Source: Pseudomonadales bacterium (GTDB lineage Bacteria; Pseudomonadota; Gammaproteobacteria; Pseudomonadales; JAHRWD01). From it: a DNA stretch of 64,000 nucleotides. The stretch lies in NCBI GenBank assembly GCA_029210125.1, contig JARGPR010000010.1:1-64000 (forward strand). Reading direction: 5' to 3'. The translations under genes and the position numbers were made by a program. A model generated the notes under the pieces. It searched no databases and was not told the origin of the DNA. It saw nothing but the letters and a program-made list of their open reading frames with translations. Positions 1 through 10,090 of this stretch are shown here, piece by piece (within the stretch, counting starts at the first letter, position 1; every line of letters begins with the position of its first letter).

Positions 1-405
1 TACAGTGCGCCGGAATATTTTTTGGGAGAGCGCGGCACCACGCGCTCGGATATGTTCGCCCTCGGTGTCATTACCTACCAAATGCTATCAGGAAAACTAC
101 CCTACGGCGCTGAAGTTGCCAAAGCCAAGACGCGAGCAGGACAAAATAAACTGAAATACGTGAGTGTATTAAGCGATGACCGGGCCATTCCTGCCTGGAT
201 TGATGATGTACTTAAAAAAACCGTACAACCCAATCCAATAAAACGCTATGAAGAATTATCTGAATTCATCTACGACCTGCGCCATCCCAACAAAGAATTT
301 TTAAATAAAACTCGCGCCCCGCTATTGGAACGCGATCCAGCGCTATTCTGGAAGGGTATTTCTCTTATCCTTGCTATAGTTGTGGTGATCTTATTAGCCA
401 GGTGA
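1..405 (+). CDS. C-terminal part of a membrane-anchored Ser/Thr protein kinase (5' end outside window)
   Basis: The reading frame is open from base 1, so the gene begins upstream of the window. The first residues read YSAPEYF, the APE end of a eukaryotic-type kinase activation loop. They are followed by a D-x-F-A-L-G-V stretch (subdomain IX), LSGKLPYG, and a KRY motif with the conserved Arg of subdomain XI. About 17 hydrophobic residues near the C-terminus (GISLILAIVVVILLA) form one membrane anchor, so the kinase domain is cytoplasmic. Gammaproteobacterial kinases with this ending are often PP2C phosphatase-kinase fusions; that is inference, because the N-terminus is not visible. Substrates are unknown. 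Confidence 0.85.
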   Translation, partial: YSAPEYFLGERGTTRSDMFALGVITYQMLSGKLPYGAEVAKAKTRAGQNKLKYVSVLSDDRAIPAWIDDVLKKTVQPNPIKRYEELSEFIYDLRHPNKEFLNKTRAPLLERDPALFWKGISLILAIVVVILLAR

Positions 406-553
406 GATCGGCGATTGAATAGTTTTCGCATGATCTAATTCCCGGGTACAACACATTGCACGACTTCATTTAGCCCTTTCCCTTTGTCTGCTCCCAATGA
501 TCCAGTAGAATTACCAGCTGTTTGCTACCTTCCCAAATTGAGAGTCCAGGTTT

Positions 554-1294
554 ATGTCGAACCCACATACCAGTGGTCCGGTTATCCACCCACCGCTTGA
601 CTGGTCAGATCGCGTTTACGTTTTTTTAGCCATGGTATTTGTAACACTACTGGTGCTGACTAACATTATTGGCCAGAAGCTTTTTGTCTGGTTCGATTTC
701 ACCCTGACCGCGGGCATAATCACCTATCCACTCACTTTTTTAGTCACCGATGTTGTGTCGGAGATCTACGGGAAACGCCGTGCTGACCGTATGGTCATCA
801 TGGGTTTTTTAATGACTCTGTTGATGCTGGTGCTTGTACAGATCTCCATCGCCTTGCCGCCATCGCCTTTTTGGGTATCAACAATTGCTACGGATTTAAA
901 CGACGGTGAAGCGATGCAAAATGCCTGGTTAGGTAGCTTTGGCGTCGGCTGGTGGTTAGTGACCGGTTCCATGTGCGCCTATCTGGTCGCGCAATTATGT
1001 GATAACTATCTGTTTCATTTTTGGCGCAAAATCACCCATGGCAAACACCTGTGGTTACGTAACAATGGTTCGACGATGGTGTCCCAGTTGTTGGATACCT
1101 TTATCGTAAACTCATTCCTGTTTTACGGTGCTTTCGGCTGGGGGTTTGTTCAAGGTATCGAAGTGATGTTTGTAATCTACCTATTTAAGCTAGCCATCGC
1201 TGCCGCCGATACACCATTTTGTTATCTGGGCATATGGAGTACGCGCAAGTTTCTGCTCCGGATGGAGCGAAAACAAGGTAGCCAAACCGTATGA
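554..1294 (+). CDS. yhhQ: Queuosine precursor transporter, YhhQ/VUT family
   Basis: A 246-residue integral membrane protein of the YhhQ (vitamin uptake transporter-like) family, whose E. coli member imports the queuosine precursors preQ0/preQ1 across the inner membrane. It has about six hydrophobic segments. The family signature region LTFLVTDVVSEIYGK lies near residues 60-75, with further polar residues in membrane segments (D-T-F-I-V-N-S near 180). The ATG follows GTCCAGGTTT, a weak ribosome site. The stop overlaps the next ATG in an ATGA, so translation is probably coupled to the HAD-NUDIX gene. I looked for a preQ1 riboswitch in 406-553 and did not recognise one. Confidence 0.88.
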   Translation: MSNPHTSGPVIHPPLDWSDRVYVFLAMVFVTLLVLTNIIGQKLFVWFDFTLTAGIITYPLTFLVTDVVSEIYGKRRADRMVIMGFLMTLLMLVLVQISIALPPSPFWVSTIATDLNDGEAMQNAWLGSFGVGWWLVTGSMCAYLVAQLCDNYLFHFWRKITHGKHLWLRNNGSTMVSQLLDTFIVNSFLFYGAFGWGFVQGIEVMFVIYLFKLAIAAADTPFCYLGIWSTRKFLLRMERKQGSQTV

Positions 1295-2340
1295 TTCGCA
1301 ACTTAATTTTTGATTGGTCCGGCACCCTCAGCAATGACGAACATATTACCCTGGCCGTTACTAATGACGTATTAAATCGCTATGGTGCAGAATCAATTGA
1401 TATAGAAACTTACCGACGTGAATTCGCGATACCAGTAGAAAATTTTTATCACCCTTATACTGGCCCAGTCCCAAGAAAAGATCTGGACGACCTTTTTTTC
1501 AGCCGTTTTAAAGCACGGCAGTTTGAAACAAAACTGTTCGATGATGCCAAGTTTCTGCTAAATCTATTGAGATTTCGAGGCTTAAATAGCGCAATTATTT
1601 CGACAATGGATCAGGAAATCCTTGACCCACTGGTGGAACATCATCAAATACAAGATCAGTTTGATCTAGTCGTAGGCAACGCCGCCGACAAGTTTCCAGT
1701 ATTAAAACATCTGATTGAGACCCAGGGCTGGAATGCCGACGAGACACTCTACATCGGCGATACCCCCCACGATATACAAGCTGCTCATTTTGCAGGTTGT
1801 CGCGCCGGTGCGGCACTATACGGTTATTCCAGTGAATCAAAAATGAAAGTGGCACGCCCTGACGTCTGCTTCAATACGATTGCCGATGTGGTTACTTATA
1901 TAGACCGCGATCATCTAATCGCCACCGAGAAAAAAGTCATTGCGACCGTCGGTGGATTGATCGTCAATGATAAAAGTGAGCTGTTACTGATAAAAACCCG
2001 TAAATGGTCAAATAAATATGGTCTACCCGGTGGCAAAATAGACTACGGTGAAACCATGGAACAGGCCTATTATCGAGAGATTCGCGAAGAAACCGGAATC
2101 GATCTGGATAACGCAACCTGGCTGATCGCTCAGGATAGTATTGAAAACAAAGAATTTTATAAACCACGACATTTTATTTTGATCAACTACCTATCACGAA
2201 TTGAAGGCCCGGTTAAGTTACAAAATAACTATGAGTCGGACACCATCGGCTGGCACAGTTTTAAGCAGGCCTTAACTCTGGATCTAAACCAGCCTACTCG
2301 CGACGCGATTAATATTGCACATGACAAGGGTTATTTTTAA
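1291..2340 (+). CDS. HAD-family hydrolase fused to a NUDIX hydrolase
   Basis: A 349-residue two-domain enzyme. Residues 1-205 are a HAD hydrolase: motif I is D8-W-S-G-T, motif II lies around IISTMD (102-107), and motif IV is G156-D-T-P-H-D161. Residues 215-345 are a NUDIX domain with a complete box, G248-x5-E254-x7-R262-E-x2-E-E267-x-G269. NUDIX enzymes split nucleoside-diphosphate-type bonds and HAD enzymes often remove phosphate. Motif I has Ser where most HAD phosphatases have the second Asp. The next genes are folB and a pteridine-reductase-like SDR, so a role in dephosphorylating dihydroneopterin triphosphate is plausible but is inference. The start overlaps the yhhQ stop by 4 bases. Confidence 0.85.
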   Translation: MIRNLIFDWSGTLSNDEHITLAVTNDVLNRYGAESIDIETYRREFAIPVENFYHPYTGPVPRKDLDDLFFSRFKARQFETKLFDDAKFLLNLLRFRGLNSAIISTMDQEILDPLVEHHQIQDQFDLVVGNAADKFPVLKHLIETQGWNADETLYIGDTPHDIQAAHFAGCRAGAALYGYSSESKMKVARPDVCFNTIADVVTYIDRDHLIATEKKVIATVGGLIVNDKSELLLIKTRKWSNKYGLPGGKIDYGETMEQAYYREIREETGIDLDNATWLIAQDSIENKEFYKPRHFILINYLSRIEGPVKLQNNYESDTIGWHSFKQALTLDLNQPTRDAINIAHDKGYF

Positions 2341-2378
2341 TAATCGCAATACACGACATCATGTAAACAGGAAAAAAG

Positions 2379-2741
2379 ATGATTGGAACCGTACTGATTG
2401 ATCGATTAGAGCTAGATTGCATCATTGGCATTATGCCCGCTGAACGCATTCACACGCAGCCGCTATTTATTGATGTTGAAATGGATTGTGATTTCAGCGC
2501 CGCAGCGACCAGCGAGCATATCTCCGATGCCGTAGATTATGCTGAAATATCGGCTTTACTAGGTAAATTAATTCAAGATAAAGCCTATCAGTTGGTAGAA
2601 ACCCTGGTGTCGGAAGCTTGTGATCTTATTTTACAAACAGCACCGAGGGTTTTTCGAGTTGTGGTCACTGCCCGCAAACCAAATGCCGTTGGCAATGCAG
2701 CTGCTGTGGGCGCACGTATGGAAAAACGCCGGCAAGGATAA
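2379..2741 (+). CDS. folB: Dihydroneopterin aldolase
   Basis: A 120-residue protein of the usual FolB length. FolB cleaves 7,8-dihydroneopterin to 6-hydroxymethyl-dihydropterin and glycolaldehyde in folate synthesis. Visible family features are the N-terminal I-G-I-M-P-A-E-R stretch with the substrate-binding region near residue 20, D-Y-A-E-I-S, the Y-x-L-V-E-T-L helix, and the C-terminal A-R-K-P-N-A with the catalytic Lys. An AGGAAAAAAG ribosome site precedes the ATG. It lies between the HAD-NUDIX gene and a TGxxxRxG short-chain reductase, with only 3 bases before the latter. The paralogue FolX is a less likely reading, judged by the conserved Lys region. Confidence 0.88.
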   Translation: MIGTVLIDRLELDCIIGIMPAERIHTQPLFIDVEMDCDFSAAATSEHISDAVDYAEISALLGKLIQDKAYQLVETLVSEACDLILQTAPRVFRVVVTARKPNAVGNAAAVGARMEKRRQG

Positions 2742-2744
2742 TTT

Positions 2745-3545
2745 ATGAACGATCAGGCGACCAGCAACGACAAGTCCGAACAGCCGCTTAAGCCACTAAC
2801 GGGACAAACCGCATTAGTTACCGGAGCCGCTCTACGCACCGGGCGATGTATCGCATTAGCACTCGCCGCGGCGGGGGCTGATCTGATTATTCACTACAAT
2901 CATAACCAACACGCTGCCGCGGAACTCGCTTCCGAAATTAAAACCCTTGGGGTAAAGAGCTGGCAAATGTCTGCAGATTTTAGCGATCCGGACGCAGCTC
3001 AACACCTCGGTGAGCAGGTGACAGAACAAGTCGGCAAACTCGACATTATCATCAATAACGTTGGGGTGTACCCAGTCTCAGGAACCCTTGATCTCAGCGT
3101 TGAACAGTTCCAGCATACCCTTGCCTGCAATCTAACCTCACCCTACGCCTTAATCCGTAGCTGTTTACCGTTATTACAACAAAGCGGGCATGCAAACATC
3201 ATCAACATCGGCTACGCTGGAACCGAGTTGCTAGCCGCAAATAGTTACGCATCGACCTATCAAATAAGTAAAACAGCGCTGCTATTGTTAACAAAAAATT
3301 TGGCACAAGAGTTTGGTGCCTCCGGTATTCGCGCCAATATGGTGAGCCCTGGTCAGTTGGATAACTCAGTTGATCTGCCCGATGATATTGAGCAAGTGGT
3401 CCCATTAGGAAGAGCCGGCAAACCTCAGGAAATTGCTGATATGATTTTATTTTTACTTACAAAGGGCCTGTATATTTCCGGTATTAATATTGATGTAGCC
3501 GGTGGTTATAAATTGGGGTTGGCCAAAAACTATCAGGACCAATAA
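2745..3545 (+). CDS. Short-chain dehydrogenase of the pteridine reductase / FolM type
   Basis: A 266-residue Rossmann-fold SDR. The cofactor loop reads T-G-A-A-L-R-T-G (about residues 26-33). Its Arg is in the place where ordinary SDRs have Gly, a signature of PTR1/FolM pteridine reductases that use NADPH to reduce pterins such as dihydromonapterin. Further on are N-N-V-G for the central sheet, the active-site Tyr-x3-Lys as Y-Q-I-S-K, and a P-G-Q loop. It follows folB by 3 bases and is probably co-translated. This supports a pterin role, perhaps reducing dihydropterin or dihydrofolate, but the substrate is inferred from motif and context. Confidence 0.8.
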   Translation: MNDQATSNDKSEQPLKPLTGQTALVTGAALRTGRCIALALAAAGADLIIHYNHNQHAAAELASEIKTLGVKSWQMSADFSDPDAAQHLGEQVTEQVGKLDIIINNVGVYPVSGTLDLSVEQFQHTLACNLTSPYALIRSCLPLLQQSGHANIINIGYAGTELLAANSYASTYQISKTALLLLTKNLAQEFGASGIRANMVSPGQLDNSVDLPDDIEQVVPLGRAGKPQEIADMILFLLTKGLYISGINIDVAGGYKLGLAKNYQDQ

Positions 3546-3660
3546 CTCCCTGACCCTATATAACCATCCGTAACACACCTAATCACTCTTTACCCATGCC
3601 AACCCATATCTGCAAACATTCATTTATCATACGACTGCTGACTAACTCGCTGAGTTATTC

Positions 3661-4140
3661 ATGTTCCTGGTTAAAAATAGACCGGCATTCGACATGAATG
3701 AGCCAGCCCACACCAAAGGCTTACGGGTTAATCAGCGAATTGTAATTCCTGAAAAAGATCTAAGCGTTCAGTTTATTCGCGCGTCGGGACCTGGTGGACA
3801 AAACGTGAATAAAGTTTCCAGCAGTGTACAGCTACGATTCAACCTGGCGGAGTGCCTGACCCTATCTGAACGAATTAAGGAACGGCTAAAAAACCTGGCG
3901 GGGCAGCGCTACACCCGCAGCGGATATATATTAATTGAAGCCCATCGTTACCGGGATCAAATCAAAAACCGCCGCGATGCGGAGCAACGCTTGATCACCT
4001 TGATCCAACAGGCCGAGCCAGAACCAAAAACCCGCAAACCAACCCGGCAATCCTACAAAGTCAAAATGCAGCGTTTGAACAATAAAAAAGCCCGTTCCAA
4101 TACTAAAAAACTACGTGGCAAACCGGGCCTTCGTGACTAA
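3661..4140 (+). CDS. arfB: Alternative ribosome-rescue factor ArfB (YaeJ family)
   Basis: A class-I release-factor-like protein of 159 residues that lacks the codon-recognition domain. G45-G46-Q47 in SGPGGQNVNK is the peptidyl-tRNA hydrolysing GGQ motif. The long Lys/Arg-rich C-terminal tail is what ArfB inserts into the empty mRNA channel of stalled ribosomes. E. coli ArfB has 140 residues, so a start at the internal ATG at 3694 (148 residues) is also possible; neither ATG has a clear ribosome-binding site. It stands alone between the pterin genes and ubiF. Confidence 0.9.
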   Translation: MFLVKNRPAFDMNEPAHTKGLRVNQRIVIPEKDLSVQFIRASGPGGQNVNKVSSSVQLRFNLAECLTLSERIKERLKNLAGQRYTRSGYILIEAHRYRDQIKNRRDAEQRLITLIQQAEPEPKTRKPTRQSYKVKMQRLNNKKARSNTKKLRGKPGLRD

Positions 4141-4244
4141 CACCTCATCTTTTAAAACCATCTGTTCGCTACCTTAGACCATAGCCTCCATGTTATTGTG
4201 TAGCTCGGTTTTTAGTGAGGTGAAAAAAGAAGGTGACAGATAAC

Positions 4245-5474
4245 ATGGCAACTTCAGAGCGTTACGACATTGTCATTGTTGGTGGTGGAATGGTGGGTTC
4301 AATGCTGGCTGCATTAATGGCCCATTCTCAAATCCGCATCGCCGTGATCGAAGCGACAGCACCTAAACCCTTCGAGCCAGACTCGCACCCGGATCTAAGA
4401 GTCTCTGCATTTAGTCCTGCCTCCCAACACATGTTCCGGAAAGTTGGGGCATGGCCATTAATCGAATCGATGCGTATCTGTCCATACGCCCATATGCGCG
4501 TCTGGGAAGAGCCGGAAAACCTCGTGGTTCGAAAATTATTGTCTGGCCATGGTAACGAAACCCACTTTCGCGCTGACGAAGTCGGCCAAACTGCATTGGG
4601 TTATATCGTTGAAAATCGAGTGGTTCAGTTAGCGCTGCAACAGGTACTTGAGCAGTCTTCAAATATCGACCTGTTGATGCCAGAGGAGCTTTCAAGCCTC
4701 GAGCGCAAGGGCGAGGATGTACATCTGTTTTTAAAAAGCGGAAACGAGCTGATAGCGAATTTGGTGGTGGGTGCCGACGGTGCAATGTCCCAGGTGCGCA
4801 AGGCGATCAATATTGGGGTACGTTCCTTCGATTACCCCCAATGCGCACTGATGGCACTACTGCAAATTGATGGCCCGCAACAGGATGTAACCTGGCAACG
4901 CTTCACCCCAACGGGCCCCCAATCCTTTCTGCCGTTGCCTGATGTCGACGGCAAAAGCTACGGTGCTGCGGTCTGGTATCACAACCCTGATGACATTCAA
5001 CAACTTCAAAAGTTGCCGTTAGATGAGTTTCAGGATCGTTTGGTCGTCACTTTTCCAGAGCGTCTGCCAACGGTCCAAAAGGTGGTCGCCAAGGGCAGCT
5101 TCCCGTTGACCCGTCGCCATGCACACCATTATGTTAAACCCGGTTTTGCGCTGGCGGGTGATGCAGCACACACCATTCACCCACTGGCGGGGCAAGGGGT
5201 GAATATCGGTATGCAGGATGTTGCCGTACTGGCAGATCAACTGCTCAAAGCTCAGGATGCGAAAGAATCCTTAGGTTCCCTAAAAGTACTGAATGTCTAC
5301 GAGAAAAAACGTATTCAGGAAAACCGAAAAATGATCTGTACGATGGAGTTTTTCTACCGTGCATTCAGTAATGATATTGCTCCGGCGGCGCTTATTAGAA
5401 CGTTGGGGCTTGGAATTGCCGATCGTACTGGCCCCATAAAAAGGCAGGTGATTCGTTACGCAATGGGGCTATAG
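4245..5474 (+). CDS. ubiF: Ubiquinone biosynthesis FAD monooxygenase, UbiF type
   Basis: A flavoprotein hydroxylase of about 409 residues in the UbiH/UbiF family. Near the N-terminus is the FAD-binding G-G-G-M-V-G. In the middle is V-G-A-D-G-A, and at about two thirds is the second FAD motif G-D-A-A-H-T-I-H-P-L-A-G-Q-G. The pattern follows E. coli UbiF from memory, including P-D-x-R-x-S-A, W-Q-x-F-T-P-x-G-P and F-P-L-T-R-R-H-A, so C6 hydroxylation of demethoxyubiquinol is the likely reaction. An upstream GTG at 4233 is in frame, but AAGGTGA sits 8 bases before the ATG at 4245, so I chose the latter. Other UbiH-family members cannot be fully excluded. Confidence 0.86.
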   Translation: MATSERYDIVIVGGGMVGSMLAALMAHSQIRIAVIEATAPKPFEPDSHPDLRVSAFSPASQHMFRKVGAWPLIESMRICPYAHMRVWEEPENLVVRKLLSGHGNETHFRADEVGQTALGYIVENRVVQLALQQVLEQSSNIDLLMPEELSSLERKGEDVHLFLKSGNELIANLVVGADGAMSQVRKAINIGVRSFDYPQCALMALLQIDGPQQDVTWQRFTPTGPQSFLPLPDVDGKSYGAAVWYHNPDDIQQLQKLPLDEFQDRLVVTFPERLPTVQKVVAKGSFPLTRRHAHHYVKPGFALAGDAAHTIHPLAGQGVNIGMQDVAVLADQLLKAQDAKESLGSLKVLNVYEKKRIQENRKMICTMEFFYRAFSNDIAPAALIRTLGLGIADRTGPIKRQVIRYAMGL

Positions 5475-5624
5475 ACTGACGTGGGTCACCCCCCGCCAGA
5501 TCGCATAATTATCCTGTTTTTATAGGTGTGTGACTGAATAGCTAAACACCGAATCGCAAAGCCTGAACTATAAAATTAAAACGGCAAACGCATCAAAATT
5601 CAGGCTGCCAACCTTTCTTCTCTA

Positions 5625-7304
5625 TTATCCTTTTTTTTCTATCTTCGCCCAGGAATCCCTCAGGGCGACCGTACGATTAAATACAGGCTTACCGCCATCG
5701 GAATCTGCTATATCACGACAAAAATAGCCCTCGCGCTCAAACTGATAGCCTTGCCCTATCGCAGCATTTATCAAGCCTGGTTCCAGTTTCGCTTGGGGGA
5801 AAACCGTGAGGGATTCAGGGTTCAGTACGCTAGCAATATCCTCTTCCGCTGCGGGGTCTGCCGCCGTAAATAAGCGATCGTAGACACGTACTTCTGACTC
5901 TAGTGCCTGTTCGGCAGAAACCCAGTGGATCACTCCCCTCACCTTTCGGCCCTCAGGATTGACTCCCAGGGTATCGGGATCGTAGGTGCAGCGCAGCTCG
6001 ATAATCTCTCCCTGCTCATCCTTGATCACTTCGTTGCAACGAATGACATAACCATATCGTAGCCGTACTTCGCTGTCGGTAATCAAACGTTTATATTTTT
6101 TATTAGCACTTTCTCTAAAGTCTTCTCGGTCGATATAAACGGTGCGAGAAAATGGCACAATACGTGTACCCATGCTTTCATCTTGAGGATGGTTGGGGGC
6201 GGTCAACTCTTCAGTCTTGCCTTCCGGGAAGTTTTCTATGGTTACCTTGAGTGGCTTCAATACACCCATTACCCGCAGGGCACGATCTTGCAAATCTTCA
6301 CGAACACAGCTTTCGAGGAACGCCATTTCAACCATATTGTCGGATTTGGTCACGCCAATCTTCTGACAGAAATCACGAAGTGCAGCAGGGCTATAGCCTC
6401 GGCGACGCATACCAGCAAGTGTGGGCATACGCGGATCATCCCAGCCACTGACATGGCCATTTTCAACCAAACTGCTCAACACCCTTTTACTAACAACGGT
6501 ATGCTCAAGAGAAAGGCGAGAAAACTCAATCTGCTGTGGATGGCAATCTACGCCGCTATTTTCGATAAACCAGTTATAGAGCGGCCTGTGGTCTTCAAAC
6601 TCAAGGGTACAAAGGGAATGCGTGATCCCTTCCAGGGCATCGGACATACAATGGGCGTAATCATACATCGGGTAGATGCACCATTGGTCGCCGGTCTGAT
6701 GGTGGGTAGCTCGCTTGACCCGATAAATTACCGGATCCCGCAGGTTGATGTTGGGTGATGACATATCTATACGGGCACGCAAGACCCGCTCTCCATCACC
6801 AAATTCGCCGTTTTTCATGGCTCCAAAAAGTGACAAATTTTCTTCAATAGATCGATCTCGACTGGGGCTGTCTTTTCCAGGCTCAGTCAATGTGCCGCGA
6901 TATTCACGAATTTGCTCAGCCTGCAGATCACACACGTATGCCTTGCCAGCCTTGATAAGCACCTGCGCAAAATCATATAGCTGCTGAAAATAATCAGAGG
7001 TAAACAAAACTGGCTGCTGCCACTCAAAACCGAGCCAGCTGACATCTCGCTTAATCGCCTCAACAAATTCGATATTCTCTTTAGCCGGGTTTGTATCATC
7101 AAAACGAAGATTGCAGTTACCGGAAAACTGCTGGGCAATACCAAAATTCAGACAGATCGACTTGGCATGACCAATGTGAAGATAGCCATTCGGCTCCGGT
7201 GGAAAGCGCGTTAAAACACGCCCATCGTTTTTATTGTCCAGTAAATCCTGTTCTATAATTCTTTGAATAAAATGTACCGGGATTGTTGCAGGTGTATCGC
7301 TCAT
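5625..7304 (-). CDS. glnS: Glutaminyl-tRNA synthetase
   Basis: A class I aminoacyl-tRNA synthetase of 559 residues, the usual length for bacterial GlnS, which charges tRNA-Gln with glutamine. The HIGH motif is [13 protein letters not shown] (about 36-48). The KMSKS equivalent is V-V-S-K-R (about 270). The C-terminal half is the two-barrel anticodon-binding region with D-P-D-T-L-G. GlnS is typical of gamma- and some betaproteobacteria. The gene is monocistronic, with a divergent 272-base spacer to the copper ATPase. Confidence 0.97.
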   Translation of the reverse strand: MSDTPATIPVHFIQRIIEQDLLDNKNDGRVLTRFPPEPNGYLHIGHAKSICLNFGIAQQFSGNCNLRFDDTNPAKENIEFVEAIKRDVSWLGFEWQQPVLFTSDYFQQLYDFAQVLIKAGKAYVCDLQAEQIREYRGTLTEPGKDSPSRDRSIEENLSLFGAMKNGEFGDGERVLRARIDMSSPNINLRDPVIYRVKRATHHQTGDQWCIYPMYDYAHCMSDALEGITHSLCTLEFEDHRPLYNWFIENSGVDCHPQQIEFSRLSLEHTVVSKRVLSSLVENGHVSGWDDPRMPTLAGMRRRGYSPAALRDFCQKIGVTKSDNMVEMAFLESCVREDLQDRALRVMGVLKPLKVTIENFPEGKTEELTAPNHPQDESMGTRIVPFSRTVYIDREDFRESANKKYKRLITDSEVRLRYGYVIRCNEVIKDEQGEIIELRCTYDPDTLGVNPEGRKVRGVIHWVSAEQALESEVRVYDRLFTAADPAAEEDIASVLNPESLTVFPQAKLEPGLINAAIGQGYQFEREGYFCRDIADSDGGKPVFNRTVALRDSWAKIEKKG

Positions 7305-7576
7305 GAATATCCGCTATTTGTTCCGTGAAAAAATCAGGCTAACGCATTGATTTAATCAGATTAATTGATGATGGCTGATCAGGTCGACACTGTATCGAAT
7401 GGCTCTGAACAAGTAAATAATTCGATTCAATATCAATAGACCTTTCAGCATACCCAGATGACCGCCGCACTGCACTGCATCGTACGGATAGTTGAGTGAG
7501 CCCACCCTAAGCTTCCATATCAAAATTTTTCCGTATACTCTCGCATTTTCCTCTCTGCCTAATACAGGGATAGACT

Positions 7577-10045
7577 ATGTCCAGTTCAGAACAAAATGAC
7601 TCTTCATCACCTGCGTTAAAAGACCCTGTTTGCGGAATGTCGGTATCGGATGACTCCGCGCATCACTGCAGTCACGAAGACAAAGCCTACTACTTTTGCA
7701 ACCCGAAATGTCGCGACAAATTTATCCTGGAGCCGGATGCCTATCTATCAGGCACGACTATAAAACCTGAACCTCTGGCAGCTCCCGGAACCGATTATAT
7801 CTGCCCAATGTGTCCAGAGGTGCGTTCAAAAAAACCCGCGGCCTGTCCCAGCTGCGGCATGGCGCTGGAACCTGAAACACCAGCGATTGCGACTAGTCGG
7901 ACTGAATACACCTGTCCAATGCATTCAGAAGTCATTGAACTAAAACCAGGAAACTGCCCAATATGCGGTATGGCACTGGAGGCTGTTTTTATTGATATAG
8001 AGGAAAGTAATCCGGAGCTCGATGATATGAGCCGGCGCCTCAAAATCAGTTTATTGTTCGCTATCCCCGTGTTTGTTCTAGCTATGGGAGAGATGATTCC
8101 AGGTAACCCCATAAACAATACCTTTGCTCCGTCAACGCTCAACTGGATGCAGATGCTACTCGCGTCACCAGTTGTGCTCTGGTGTGGTTGGCCATTTTTT
8201 CAACGTGCCTGGCAATCACTGCTTAACAAAAGTCCAAATATGTTTACCCTCATTGGGGTCGGCACTGGAATCGCCTTTATATATAGTATCGCCGCCACCA
8301 CTCTACCTGCGATATTCCCTGCGGAATTTAGAGATGAAAGCGGTCGGGTCGCAGTCTACTTTGAAGCAGCCGCAGTGATTATCAGCCTTGTTCTTGTCGG
8401 GCAGGTAATGGAGCTGCGAGCCAGAGCACAAACCGGCACAGCGATCAAAATGCTATTGGGCTTATCGCCGAAAACAGCTAAAAGGATCAGTAGCAACGGC
8501 GGTGAAGAAGATATTCCAATTGAACAGCTCGTTATTGGCGATAAACTGCGGGTTAAACCTGGTGAAAAAATTCCAGTGGATGGAAACATTATTGAAGGGC
8601 AAAGCCATATTGACGAGTCAATGATTACTGGCGAACCCATGCCAGTCGCAAAAAATCGCGGTGACTCCGTAATCGGCGCAACCGTCAACGGTACCGGCAG
8701 CTTCATTATGGAGGCAACAAAAATTGGCAGCGATACCCTGCTGTCGCAAATCGTACAGATGGTTTCCAATGCTCAGCGTAGTCGTGCACCCATCCAGAAG
8801 CTAGCGGACACAGTAGCTTCGTACTTTGTACCCGCAGTGGTTTTAAGTGCGCTGCTAACCTTTATCATATGGTCGATATATGGCCCCGAGCCCGCCATGG
8901 CCTACGGGCTGATTAACGCCGTTGCCGTACTTATCATTGCCTGCCCCTGCGCACTGGGGCTAGCAACTCCGATGTCGATCATGACAGCGACCGGAAGAGG
9001 CGCCACTATGGGTGTATTATTCAAGAATGCCGAGGCGATTGAAACTATCGAAAAAATAGACACATTGGTGCTCGATAAAACTGGAACCTTAACAGAAGGC
9101 AAACCTCGAGTACTTGATATCAACCCGGTAGGTGAATTTAGTGCTGAACAGTTGTTGGGGTTTGCTGCCAGTCTCGAAAAATCCAGTGAACACCCGATAG
9201 CCCATGCCATCCTCAGCGCTGCGAAGGAGCAACAGTTGAACTATCCGGCTTGCAAAAATTTTGAGTCGGTCACCGGAAAAGGAATAACCGGGACTATTGA
9301 GGTCACTACAGACGACACAACGACTCTGGAAGTTTTCCTAGGCAACCAGAAGCTTCTTGAGGAGGCTGAAGTGGATTGCAGTGGTTTTCTAGAAACTCTC
9401 AAACAGGGAGGTAATTCGGGACATACCGTGTTGCTTTGCGGAATAAAGAAGGACGGAAAATCACTTCCAGCAGGTACGATTTCGGTAGCTGATCCGATAA
9501 AAGAACAGGCAGCAGAAACCCTTCAACAGTTACGTAAAGAGGGGCTTGAAATCGTGATATTGACCGGAGATAACAAAAATACTGCCCACTATATCGCCAA
9601 TCAACTAGGGGTCACTCAGGTAATTGCTGAGGTTCTCCCGGATCAAAAAGCCCAAACCATCGAACAACTTCAGCAGCAAGGCAAAATTGTCGCCATGACC
9701 GGTGACGGCATCAACGATGCACCCGCGCTAGCCCAGGCTAATATTGGGATCGCTATGGGCACCGGAACCGATATAGCAATAGAAGCCGCAGGTATCACGC
9801 TTATCGGTGGTGACCTGAAAGGTATTGAGCGCGCGTTACTACTAGGTCGTGCGACCATGATCAACATCCGTCAAAACTTGGTGTTTGCTTTTGGTTATAA
9901 CGCGCTGGGAATACCGATAGCCGCTGGCGTGCTTTACCCGGTGTTTGGTCTACTGCTCAGCCCGATGATAGCCGCTGCAGCGATGAGTCTTAGTTCCGTG
10001 TCTGTAATCAGTAATGCCCTACGATTACGCAGCAAAAAACTGTAG
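7577..10045 (+). CDS. Copper/silver-translocating P1B-type ATPase with YHS and zinc-ribbon-like N-terminus
   Basis: An 822-residue inner-membrane metal efflux ATPase. The N-terminus has no ferredoxin-like HMA domain. It has a YHS domain (D-P-V-C-G-M to about residue 55) and then two heavy-metal-binding modules, C-P-M-C-P-E-V...C-P-S-C-G-M and C-P-M-H-S-E-V...C-P-I-C-G-M (about 74-138). The core has the membrane C456-P-C458 metal site, phosphorylation Asp D500-K-T-G-T, S-E-H-P-I in the nucleotide domain, and G-D-G-I-N-D-A. CPC and SEHP mark the copper/silver subgroup. An ATG after CAGGGATAGACT is used. No regulator or chaperone gene is adjacent. Confidence 0.92.
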   Translation: MSSSEQNDSSSPALKDPVCGMSVSDDSAHHCSHEDKAYYFCNPKCRDKFILEPDAYLSGTTIKPEPLAAPGTDYICPMCPEVRSKKPAACPSCGMALEPETPAIATSRTEYTCPMHSEVIELKPGNCPICGMALEAVFIDIEESNPELDDMSRRLKISLLFAIPVFVLAMGEMIPGNPINNTFAPSTLNWMQMLLASPVVLWCGWPFFQRAWQSLLNKSPNMFTLIGVGTGIAFIYSIAATTLPAIFPAEFRDESGRVAVYFEAAAVIISLVLVGQVMELRARAQTGTAIKMLLGLSPKTAKRISSNGGEEDIPIEQLVIGDKLRVKPGEKIPVDGNIIEGQSHIDESMITGEPMPVAKNRGDSVIGATVNGTGSFIMEATKIGSDTLLSQIVQMVSNAQRSRAPIQKLADTVASYFVPAVVLSALLTFIIWSIYGPEPAMAYGLINAVAVLIIACPCALGLATPMSIMTATGRGATMGVLFKNAEAIETIEKIDTLVLDKTGTLTEGKPRVLDINPVGEFSAEQLLGFAASLEKSSEHPIAHAILSAAKEQQLNYPACKNFESVTGKGITGTIEVTTDDTTTLEVFLGNQKLLEEAEVDCSGFLETLKQGGNSGHTVLLCGIKKDGKSLPAGTISVADPIKEQAAETLQQLRKEGLEIVILTGDNKNTAHYIANQLGVTQVIAEVLPDQKAQTIEQLQQQGKIVAMTGDGINDAPALAQANIGIAMGTGTDIAIEAAGITLIGGDLKGIERALLLGRATMINIRQNLVFAFGYNALGIPIAAGVLYPVFGLLLSPMIAAAAMSLSSVSVISNALRLRSKKL

Positions 10046-10090
10046 GGCAGATCTATAACAAAAAATAGCAGTACCCTGCTTACACTGACC

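Noticed and set aside
406-553. Possible preQ1 riboswitch before yhhQ
   Set aside because: The YhhQ link makes it worth looking for, but no preQ1-I or preQ1-II hairpin and tail pattern could be made from the sequence.
6183-6758. 191-codon plus-strand frame opposite glnS
   Set aside because: It is antisense to conserved GlnS motifs and has no recognisable domain.
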